From the NCBI RefSeq assembly GCF_009371985.2, contig NZ_VIKU02000007.1:91930-155929 (forward strand): DNA of 64,000 nucleotides, read 5' to 3'. This DNA comes from Pelagihabitans pacificus. Lineage in GTDB: Bacteria > Bacteroidota > Bacteroidia > Flavobacteriales > Flavobacteriaceae. Of the stretch, positions 18,630 through 26,093 are shown piece after piece. Position 1 is the stretch's first letter. Every line of letters begins with the position of its first letter. The notes below the pieces were generated by a model. It was given only the letters and a program-made list of their open reading frames with translations. It was not told where the DNA came from and did no database searches. A program made the translations under genes and the position numbers.

Positions 18630-20660
18630 ATGAAACCTCTTTTAATCGCTTTACTATTTCTTCTCAGTGCCATAGGAACTGCCCAAGAAGACGGCTGGAC
18701 AATCTCGAGTGGAAAGGTGGATCAATACACTGGAATTGTCGCTGCCAATGGACGTATTGGAATCCTTCCCGAGGACAAACCTTTTCAGACCAAATCGATC
18801 ATTCTCAACAATGTGTATGACAAGGAATCGCCTCTTGGGGTAAGCAAAATTCTCCTTGGGATGAACTTCGCCAATCTCGATATGGAAGTCGACGGGGAGT
18901 TGGTGACCAAGGATAATATCAGTGATTTTCGGCAGGAATTGGACATGAAAACCGCGGCTTTTACCACTTCCTTCACCTTTAAGGACAAAGCGAATATTTC
19001 TTATACCATTTATGCACTTCGGAATGTGCAATACACTGGTTATGTTGATGTTAAGGTGATTCCTACAAAATTGTTAAAATTGAAGGTAACGGGAAAAATA
19101 AGCACTCCCGAAACGTATCAAGACCCCATCAGTACGTTTCGCATCTTACAGGACCTGGAAACGACCATGCCGATTCTGCAAACGGTCGCCAAAAGCCGTC
19201 TAGGGCGACACACGGTCGGTACCTCGGCCACCTTTATTTGGCATGCCATCAATTCGACCCGGGAAAACCAACGGCCCGAACTCACCCACGAAAAAGTAAC
19301 CGAATATGACAATCGACTTTCCTTTGAACAAGAATTGAAAAAGGGAGAGGTTTTTGAATTTGCATGGACGGGTGCCGAATGTTCCACCCAGGACTTTGAA
19401 GACCCCCAAACCGAATCGGAGCGCTTTGTCATCTTTAATTTATTGACGCCTCGGAACGATTTACTAGGTCAACATTTCAAACTATGGGAAGACTTATGGG
19501 AAGGGGATATCATCATCGAGGGCAATGTACAAGACCAATTGGATGTGCGTTTGGCGCTGTATCATCTGTACGCTTTTTCCCGAGGGGATTCCAACCTGAG
19601 CATCGCCCCGATGGGACTCTCCTCCCAAAACTACAACGGCCATATTTTTTGGGATACCGAACTTTGGATGTTCCCTCCCCTCCTACTGCTCAACCAAGAT
19701 ATCGCCCGCTCCCTGGTCAATTACCGTTCCGACCGTTTGGGCAAGGCCAAGGAAAAAGCGATCAATTTTGGGTATAAGGGCGCTATGTTCCCTTGGGAAA
19801 GTGATGATACCGGGGAGGAAGCCACCCCGGCATGGGCACTCACCGGCACATTTGAACACCATATCACGGCCGATGTGGCCATTGCCTTTTGGAACTATTA
19901 TCGGGTAACCCAAAATCTCGAGTGGCTTAAGGAACGGGGCTATCCCTTGATGAAGGAAGTCGCCGATTACTGGGTCAGCCGGGCCACCAAAAACAATGAT
20001 GGCTCCTACAGCATCAAAAACGTGGTCGGTGCCAACGAATTTGCTCCCAACGTAGATGACAACGCCTTTACCAATGGATCGGCCATCACTGCGTTACAGT
20101 TCGCCATTCTGGCCGCTGCCGAAGTAGGCGAGCCCATACCCTTGATGTGGAACGATGTAGCCTCCAACATCCGCATCCTGAAATTCGAGGATGGCACCAC
20201 CAGGGAACATGCTACCTACGACGGGGAACGCATCAAACAGGCCGATGTGAACCTCTTGACCTATCCCCTGAATATCGTGAACGACCAGGAAACTGTTCTC
20301 AAGGATTTGAAATACTATGAGCCCAAACTGGCTGAGGAAGGCCCGGCCATGGGGCAATCGGTATTTGCGGTCATCTACGCCCGGTTGGGCGATGCCAAAG
20401 AAGCCTACCGCCTGTTCCGTCGCAGCTACGAGCCCAACAAACGTCCGCCCTTCGGAGCCTTGGCAGAGGCCGCCACCAGCGATAACCCCTATTTTGCGAC
20501 CGGTGCCGGGGGCATGCTGCAGGTAGTATTATTTGGCTTTGGGGGACTCCATATTACCGAGGAGGGTATCGTACAGAAAAACCCGATACTACCCAAGGAA
20601 TGGAAGTCGCTTACAATCACCGGGGTGGGACCGGAAAAGAAAACCTATAAGGTGGAATAG
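18630..20660 (+). CDS. Secreted glycoside hydrolase family 65 protein
   Basis: 676 residues from ATG 18630; the frame is open upstream, but this start gives a clean signal peptide (MKPLLIALLFLLSAIGTAQ). The (alpha/alpha)6 barrel signatures of GH65 are present: NGHIFWDTELWMFPPLLLLN, GAMFPWESDDTGEE, and GANEFAPNVDDNAFTN with Glu470 at the general-acid position. The overall pattern is closer to the hydrolase branch (acid trehalase / glucosyl-galactosyl-hydroxylysine glucosidase) than to the disaccharide phosphorylases. An alpha-glucosidase acting in the periplasm or outside is likely; substrate unknown. It sits alone between two terminators and between the two pore-former modules. Confidence 0.85.
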   Translation: MKPLLIALLFLLSAIGTAQEDGWTISSGKVDQYTGIVAANGRIGILPEDKPFQTKSIILNNVYDKESPLGVSKILLGMNFANLDMEVDGELVTKDNISDFRQELDMKTAAFTTSFTFKDKANISYTIYALRNVQYTGYVDVKVIPTKLLKLKVTGKISTPETYQDPISTFRILQDLETTMPILQTVAKSRLGRHTVGTSATFIWHAINSTRENQRPELTHEKVTEYDNRLSFEQELKKGEVFEFAWTGAECSTQDFEDPQTESERFVIFNLLTPRNDLLGQHFKLWEDLWEGDIIIEGNVQDQLDVRLALYHLYAFSRGDSNLSIAPMGLSSQNYNGHIFWDTELWMFPPLLLLNQDIARSLVNYRSDRLGKAKEKAINFGYKGAMFPWESDDTGEEATPAWALTGTFEHHITADVAIAFWNYYRVTQNLEWLKERGYPLMKEVADYWVSRATKNNDGSYSIKNVVGANEFAPNVDDNAFTNGSAITALQFAILAAAEVGEPIPLMWNDVASNIRILKFEDGTTREHATYDGERIKQADVNLLTYPLNIVNDQETVLKDLKYYEPKLAEEGPAMGQSVFAVIYARLGDAKEAYRLFRRSYEPNKRPPFGALAEAATSDNPYFATGAGGMLQVVLFGFGGLHITEEGIVQKNPILPKEWKSLTITGVGPEKKTYKVE

Positions 20661-20714
20661 ATAATCAAACTTATTTTGTTGTTCTTGAGAAACGCATGAC
20701 ATCGAAAAAATGGA

Positions 20715-20742
20715 AAGCAGGCTTAGGCCTGTTTTTTATTTT
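20715..20742 (+). terminator. Intrinsic terminator after GH65 gene
   Basis: Stem AAGCAGGC/GCCTGTTT (one G-T pair) with loop TTAG, followed by a T tract. It separates the GH65 gene from the second regulator. Confidence 0.8.
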
Positions 20743-20796
20743 TCCTGAACAAGATTGTTAACAATAAAATGTATCTTTAAAACAAACCAAACACCT

Positions 20797-22677
20797 ATGA
20801 AGTCCAAAATTATATGTTGGTTTTTGGTTGTTTGTGCCCTATCTCCCCCGCTCTGTGGCCAAGACTACAAGAACCTTGACAGCCTCCTGAATGCGTATAA
20901 CAAAAGGTCAACTGACACCATTAAGGTAAACATTGCCGATCGTATTCTTCAAAACCTGACTTACACTGATCCCGAACGGGCATACAAATTTGCTCACGAA
21001 ATGGTCAAGATGTCCAAGCAATTGGACTATAAAGATGGTGTAGCAAGGGGGTTAAACCAGATAAGCTCTTATTTTTTCAATAGGGACGAGCTTGACTCCG
21101 CATACTATTATACAAAAGCTACGTATGACATGGTGACCGAGTCTCAAAACATAGGCGGAATACTAACATCAAACACACGTTTCGCCAACCTATATGATCG
21201 CCAAAACGATTTTGAGACGGCCAAACAGTATTTGGCTGCAAATTTAGAAATATATGCTAATAAGGATACGATTTCATATGCCCGTGAGATTGATTTCAAG
21301 TTTATTGGTTCAACCTATTACATGCTTTCAGAAATAGATTTAAAACAAGGACGATACAATCTTGCTCTTCAGAACGGACTTAAGGCGCTGCGAGAATATA
21401 AGGATAGGGCAAAAAATCAACTTTTTGTCGCCGATGCCCATGTCCTCCTGGGACAAATAGAAATTAAATTGGAAAACTACAAAAGTAGTATTGGCCACTT
21501 TGAAAAAGCATACAAAGTCTATAACGAATTTGAAGATCTCTTATGGCAAAGTGATGCGTTAAGATTCATCGGAGAAAATCTCATGTACTTGAACAAACCC
21601 GAGGAGGCCATTAAATATCTTCAAAAAGCTATTGACATATCCAGAGAAAATAAATTTCAGTTGAAAGAGGCGAGTGCGTATAACCTGTTGGGTAATGCTT
21701 ATACCAATTTGGGAAAATTCCCCGAGGCGATCAATAGTTTGAAAAAATCTCTTGAAGTGTATTCGAAAATGGATAATCCAACAGAAATACATAAAACCTA
21801 TACTAGTCTCGGCCTATTATACAACCAAATGAATCAACCAGACCAGGCAATAACATATTTGGAGGAATCCATTCGAATATCGGACAGTCTCAAGGCATTG
21901 CCACAAACAAGGAGCGCTTATTTCGAACGCTCCAAGGCCCTACGAAAAAAAAGGGAATATAAGAGTGCTTTAGACGATTATATCAAATTTGCCCAATTGA
22001 ACGATAGTCTATTCAATGTAAGAAAATCGCAGCAGATAGAGGAGATGCGCGCCATGTTCGATATCGAAACCAAAGAACAACAAATTGCGCTACAAGAAAA
22101 GGAGATAACCGTATTGGAACAAAAGGCATCAATAAGTAACCTTCAAAAACTGCTATTGGGTATTGGCCTTCTTTTATCCCTGATCGGTTTCTATGCAGTC
22201 CGCCAGAAAATAAAACGTAATAAATTGGAGAAAGAAAAAGTGGATGCCGAACTCGCCTTTAAAAAGAAAGAACTCACCACCCATGCCTTGAACCTAGCCC
22301 GTAAGAATGAAACCTTGGAAAACCTAAAATTAAAGGCCCAAGAACTAAAAGACAAGGAATCTAGCGTTGCGGGATACAATCAACTGATCCACTCAATCAA
22401 TTTCGATTTGCAAGACGATAATAATTGGCAAAATTTCTCACGTTATTTCGAAGAAGTACACAAAGATTTCAATAGTAACGTGAAAACCAAATACCCTGAT
22501 GTTACGTCTAATGAACTGCGTCTTTTGGCACTTTTAAAGATGAATTTATCCTCAAAAGAGATTGCCAATATCCTCAATATTTCCGCTGAAGGCATTAAAA
22601 AAGCCCGTTATCGACTGCGTAAAAAGTTGGATTTGACCACGGAAGACTCTTTGCAAGATTTGGTTTTAAGCCTTTAA
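20797..22677 (+). CDS. Transmembrane TPR regulator with LuxR-like HTH (module 2)
   Basis: 626 residues from ATG 20797; an in-frame upstream extension to 20755 would spoil the signal peptide (MKSKIICWFLVVCALSPPLCG). Layout matches the module 1 protein: periplasmic TPRs (~30-400; repeats such as AIKYLQKAIDISRENK and AINSLKKSLEVYSKMD), IEEMRAMFDIETKEQQIA coiled coil, membrane helix ~451-468, KLEKEKVDAELAFKKKEL coiled coil, and HTH ~571-618 (LSSKEIANILNISAEGIKKA). Membrane-proximal and DNA-binding parts are nearly identical to the paralogue, whereas the TPRs have diverged, as expected for sensors of different ligands. Within the putative recognition helix the clearest change is Gln to Tyr (KKARQRL/KKARYRL). 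Confidence 0.85.
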   Translation: MKSKIICWFLVVCALSPPLCGQDYKNLDSLLNAYNKRSTDTIKVNIADRILQNLTYTDPERAYKFAHEMVKMSKQLDYKDGVARGLNQISSYFFNRDELDSAYYYTKATYDMVTESQNIGGILTSNTRFANLYDRQNDFETAKQYLAANLEIYANKDTISYAREIDFKFIGSTYYMLSEIDLKQGRYNLALQNGLKALREYKDRAKNQLFVADAHVLLGQIEIKLENYKSSIGHFEKAYKVYNEFEDLLWQSDALRFIGENLMYLNKPEEAIKYLQKAIDISRENKFQLKEASAYNLLGNAYTNLGKFPEAINSLKKSLEVYSKMDNPTEIHKTYTSLGLLYNQMNQPDQAITYLEESIRISDSLKALPQTRSAYFERSKALRKKREYKSALDDYIKFAQLNDSLFNVRKSQQIEEMRAMFDIETKEQQIALQEKEITVLEQKASISNLQKLLLGIGLLLSLIGFYAVRQKIKRNKLEKEKVDAELAFKKKELTTHALNLARKNETLENLKLKAQELKDKESSVAGYNQLIHSINFDLQDDNNWQNFSRYFEEVHKDFNSNVKTKYPDVTSNELRLLALLKMNLSSKEIANILNISAEGIKKARYRLRKKLDLTTEDSLQDLVLSL

Positions 22678-22697
22678 AATAAAGGCATTACAAGCCT

Positions 22698-22747
22698 GTC
22701 CACCTTTCGTCCACTGTTTATTTTAGGAGTGTCCACCTCATGTCCAC
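22698..22747 (+). promoter_or_regulatory. Four GTCCAC hexamers, two direct-repeat pairs (module 2)
   Basis: GTCCAC occurs at 22698, 22709, 22731 and 22742. Spacing is 11 bp within pairs and 33 bp between pairs. The last starts 38 bp before the TAGGTTTG box, exactly as in module 1. Only the hexamer itself differs (GTACCC versus GTCCAC). Confidence 0.75.
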
Positions 22748-22779
22748 CCTTGTTTTTTTACTTCCCAAAACAATCAGGC

Positions 22780-22787
22780 TAGGTTTG
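22780..22787 (+). promoter_or_regulatory. -7 promoter box TAGGTTTG (module 2)
   Basis: The same octamer as at 16605-16612, again without a clear -33 TTTG at standard spacing. An activator bound at the four hexamers would explain this. Confidence 0.65.
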
Positions 22788-22791
22788 TGGA

Positions 22792-22906
22792 GTCATTGAA
22801 ATCAATCTAGACAATGACAACCGTTTTGTGGTCTTGCCCGGGGTAGGAACTGCAGTCCGAAAATCGGGCAGGTCGCACAAAACAGCATATGAAGTTTAAC
22901 CACAAA
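22792..22906 (+). ncRNA. Structured 5' leader upstream of the CDC-like gene
   Basis: Predicted helices: P1 22792-22798/22812-22818 (GTCATTG with CAATGAC); P2 22824-22830/22876-22882 (TTTTGTG with CACAAAA); P3 22835-22840/22865-22870 (TGCCCG with CGGGCA); P4 22846-22848/22856-22858 (GGA with TCC) closing ACTGCAG. Compared with module 1, P1, P3 and P4 differ in sequence but still pair. The ACTGCAG loop and the GTGGTCTTG / AGGTC internal loop are kept. AACCACAAAAC at 22899-22908, just before the start codon, is also conserved. Confidence 0.65.
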
Positions 22907-22914
22907 ACAACAAT

Positions 22915-24990
22915 GTGATGAAAACAAATTTTAAAGTACTGAACAAATTTGCAATGTTGCTCCTTCTAGTAGTAATCGTTGCCTGTAGTAAAGACGATAA
23001 TCCAGACCCGTCCGGGCCCATTGACACCGACCAAGACGGTATTGTCGATGAAAACGATACCTGCCCAAATGAGGCCGGCCCCGCAAGTAATCAAGGGTGT
23101 CCTGAAAATCCTATTGACGATAACGGGCTTACGGCCATCGTAGCCAGTGGAAATGAGTTTGAAGATTTTCCACCCAACACCACGGAAACAGAGGTTTCTG
23201 GAACCGAAACAACTGAAAATGAGCCCTATACCCGAAAAGACGGTCCCGATGGTGAGCTAATCGAACAGCGGTGGATCTGTACCGAAAAAGAGGTGGATGT
23301 AACTGGCGGAACCCATACATTTCCTCTCTACAATACGAACGCTTCCGTAATCTGGCCGGGCAATCTATTGCAGGGTAAAACCTTGGACAAGGCCACTCCA
23401 CAAGATATACCGGTTAAAAGGGCAGGAGGAAAAATCACCTATAATCTGGTGACGGGCAATCCGAAAGCGACAGCAGAAGTAGCAGTGGTAGACCAAGGAA
23501 CCGTGCAACAGGCCATGAATGATGTAATCGCCCAAAATGGTGATATTACACCTGCAAACTTCACGCTTGATGTCGTCGCTATTAATTCATCGGAGGAATT
23601 GGCATTGGAAATGGGACTAAAGGCATCCACGTTGACGACTAAGGTAAGCAGTAACTTTTCGTTGAATACAAGTAGCGATGTTAGCAGTGTGTTGGTAAAA
23701 TTGACCCAGCAATACTATACTATGAGCTATGTAAAGCCTACCGGTCTTGATGAGGTCTTCGATCCCAGTGTTACCGCACAACAACTTTCCCAATTCATTC
23801 AACCCGATAATCCGGGCACGTTTATATCTTCCGTGACCTATGGTAGAATTTTTTATATGCTCTATGAATCCACTGCATCGGCCCAAGACATGGAGGCCTC
23901 GCTTCGAGGATCGTACAACGCCGTAGCCGGTAAGGTAAGCGGCAGTGTAGATATCGAGTCACTTCGTGAGTACAATAATCTGACCGTAAAAGTGATTGCT
24001 TACGGGGGAGATTCCCAAGGTACGTTGAATGCGGTTGGGGCAACTTTTGGTGGCGAAGACGCGGTTGACAACCTGCAGGATATTGTAGGGCGACTTGCCG
24101 AATCAAGTGATATTGCAGGTGGCTTACCACTATCGTACGTGGTCAATAGTTTGGAAGACCCAAGTCAAGTGGTCAGCACCAATTTAGCTACAAAATACAC
24201 CGTAAAAACGTGTGAATTGAAAGGGGTATTACCTCCTGGATTATATGCTGGGTTAGTAGACCTGTTTGAAGATGGCATCGGTGCCCTTTTGAACATATCT
24301 GGGAGTAATGTCATTGTCTTTAACAAGTCCGGAGATTCGTATGCTTGGTATAATGGTGACGCCCAAGCCGTATTCGGAAATGGTGACGACCCAATGATTT
24401 TCAATATAAATGACCAAAATGCACCGCTTGGAAATCTTGATATTGACGATGTCGGTGCTGCTGTGGATTTTTCATCCAATGTGGTTTACATTTTCAGTGG
24501 CGATGGCTCAAGATGCCAAATAGCTACAGTTGATCCAAACAAAATTCCTACCAATGGTTTGCCAACAGAAACTCTTGTGACTTACGCTACGAATAATGAT
24601 GATGGTTCTAAAATATTTTTGGTGAACAAGATTTTTGGTGATTTGGGTACTTTTAAATTAAGTAACGGTATAGGGGCTGCTGTGAACACCGCTTACCCAA
24701 CAATGGCATACTTTGAAAGAAACGGTACCGCTTATCAGCGGTATAGAAGCCAAGATCCCAATGTCGGCTGGAACAGTACTTTATTCCCCTCTGAAGCATG
24801 GTTCAGCAGAACGGCCGTTCCCGAAGATGTGATCACCTTATTCGAAAAGGTAGGCGCTGCTACTAAATTTGCCCTTGGAGGAGGTAGTACCAGGTACCTA
24901 TTTGTCAATGAAGAAGGCGATGAAATAATGCAGTGGTTCTCAGTAGCTGGACCTGGAGATGTTTTTGAAGGCCCATGGGTCGTTAATTAA
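22915..24990 (+). CDS. Cholesterol-dependent-cytolysin-family lipoprotein with hemopexin-like C-terminus
   Basis: 691 residues counted from GTG 22915; ATG 22918 is equally likely and better matches module 1. Lipobox Cys24 is followed by S-K-D-D (surface export type) and a TSP3 motif (DTDQDGIVDENDTCP). Residues ~100-435 follow CDC domains 1-3 closely: VIWPGNLLQG and IPVKRAGG; AMNDVIAQ; LTQQYYTMSY with DEVFDPSVTAQQL; FISSVTYGRIFYMLYEST; VKVIAYGGD; and GLPLSYVVNSL. Domain 4, with the undecapeptide and cholesterol-recognition pair, is absent. Instead, ~440-691 contains four hemopexin-like repeats starting near residues 454, 513, 586 and 646 ([IV]GA[AL]...F...G pattern). Membrane binding must therefore differ from classical cytolysins. 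Likely a surface pore-former or assembly-competent relative; activity untested. Confidence 0.88.
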   Translation: MMKTNFKVLNKFAMLLLLVVIVACSKDDNPDPSGPIDTDQDGIVDENDTCPNEAGPASNQGCPENPIDDNGLTAIVASGNEFEDFPPNTTETEVSGTETTENEPYTRKDGPDGELIEQRWICTEKEVDVTGGTHTFPLYNTNASVIWPGNLLQGKTLDKATPQDIPVKRAGGKITYNLVTGNPKATAEVAVVDQGTVQQAMNDVIAQNGDITPANFTLDVVAINSSEELALEMGLKASTLTTKVSSNFSLNTSSDVSSVLVKLTQQYYTMSYVKPTGLDEVFDPSVTAQQLSQFIQPDNPGTFISSVTYGRIFYMLYESTASAQDMEASLRGSYNAVAGKVSGSVDIESLREYNNLTVKVIAYGGDSQGTLNAVGATFGGEDAVDNLQDIVGRLAESSDIAGGLPLSYVVNSLEDPSQVVSTNLATKYTVKTCELKGVLPPGLYAGLVDLFEDGIGALLNISGSNVIVFNKSGDSYAWYNGDAQAVFGNGDDPMIFNINDQNAPLGNLDIDDVGAAVDFSSNVVYIFSGDGSRCQIATVDPNKIPTNGLPTETLVTYATNNDDGSKIFLVNKIFGDLGTFKLSNGIGAAVNTAYPTMAYFERNGTAYQRYRSQDPNVGWNSTLFPSEAWFSRTAVPEDVITLFEKVGAATKFALGGGSTRYLFVNEEGDEIMQWFSVAGPGDVFEGPWVVN

Positions 24991-25013
24991 ATCAATTTGA
25001 ATGAGCCCAAATA

Positions 25014-25044
25014 AAAAAGCCTCGACCCTACGTCGAGGCTTTTT
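25014..25044. terminator. Strong bidirectional terminator after CDC-like gene
   Basis: Thirteen-base-pair stem (AAAAAGCCTCGAC with GTCGAGGCTTTTT) around loop CCTAC. The rest of 24991-25339 is A+T-rich and I see no gene in it. Confidence 0.9.
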
Positions 25045-25339
25045 AATCAAAATCAAAAAACCAACCTAAACACATGAACTATTATTGAACTAAACTAAAT
25101 CTCTCTTTTGAAATCGCTTTCCTTTTTAATAGCAATTTGTATATAGAACAATCCATTGCCCGATTACCCTACCACTATTTTTAAATTTTCATCGAATTAT
25201 CTTACAACTGCCCGAGATATCGAGGTTCACAAAGAATAATTTTTTTCGAACCAAGCGTTTTATTTCAAATAGCGCTATCCAAATTTAGAGGGGAACAACC
25301 CTATTCCATAGCGGATTATTCGTATCTTTAAATAGCCAA

Positions 25340-25897
25340 ATGATAGGAATCATGACCGATGTTTTTTTTGACGAACTCCGAACCGATTTGCAACAGGGTG
25401 CCGTTAAAAAGGGACATCCGTTCCGGTACTGTACCATGGCGACGGTGGGTCTTGATCGGATCGCCCGTCTCCGAACCGTGGTGCTTCGAAAGGTAATCGA
25501 CGACCTTCATTTGGTCTTCTATACCGACCGGCGTTCCAAGAAAATCATCCACATTAAGGAAAACCCCAAAGTAAGCGTGCTCTTCTACCATCCCAAAAAA
25601 TTGATGCAGGTCAAGGTCGAGGGACTCGCCAAAATCATCAAGGACGAGAAAATACTGCAAAAATATTGGAGCGGGGTACAGCCATCGAGCAGAAAGGACT
25701 ATACCACCTCCCTAGCCCCCGGAAGCAGTATTAAAAACCCGGACGAGGTAGAATATCTCGACGAGGATGCCCATTTTTGCATGCTCGAAATCGTTCCCTT
25801 TAAGATCGAATACCTCAAATTGAAGCGCCCCAATCACCTACGCGTCCGCTATTCCAAGGAAAACAACCATTGGGAAGGGGAATTTATGGTGCCTTGA
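25340..25897 (+). CDS. Pyridoxamine 5'-phosphate oxidase-like FMN-binding protein
   Basis: 185 residues, split-barrel flavin-binding fold. The N-terminus has the PNPOx pattern (GHPFRYCTMATVGLDRIARLRTVVLR; then VFYTDRRSKKIIHIKENPKVSVLFYHP), and the C-terminus has FKIEYLKLK followed by a WEGEFMVP end. It is shorter than true PdxH and lacks its typical C-terminal substrate loop, so a general PNPOx-like oxidoreductase is safer than pyridoxal synthesis. ATG 25352 is an alternative start. Monocistronic. Confidence 0.85.
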   Translation: MIGIMTDVFFDELRTDLQQGAVKKGHPFRYCTMATVGLDRIARLRTVVLRKVIDDLHLVFYTDRRSKKIIHIKENPKVSVLFYHPKKLMQVKVEGLAKIIKDEKILQKYWSGVQPSSRKDYTTSLAPGSSIKNPDEVEYLDEDAHFCMLEIVPFKIEYLKLKRPNHLRVRYSKENNHWEGEFMVP

Positions 25898-26093
25898 GCA
25901 GTGTTCATTCAACAGTTGGTAGTGCGTGGTTTTTTGATTCATGTTTCGATCTGCTACCTCCTCCTGCTATTTGATGAATTTCCAATAGATCTTTGTCTTT
26001 GTGTTTGAACTTGACACTCGAAACCTGAAACTTTGCACCTCAATCCCCCTACTTCCCTTTGCAAATCGTACTTTTGCACTTCAAAAATCGATT

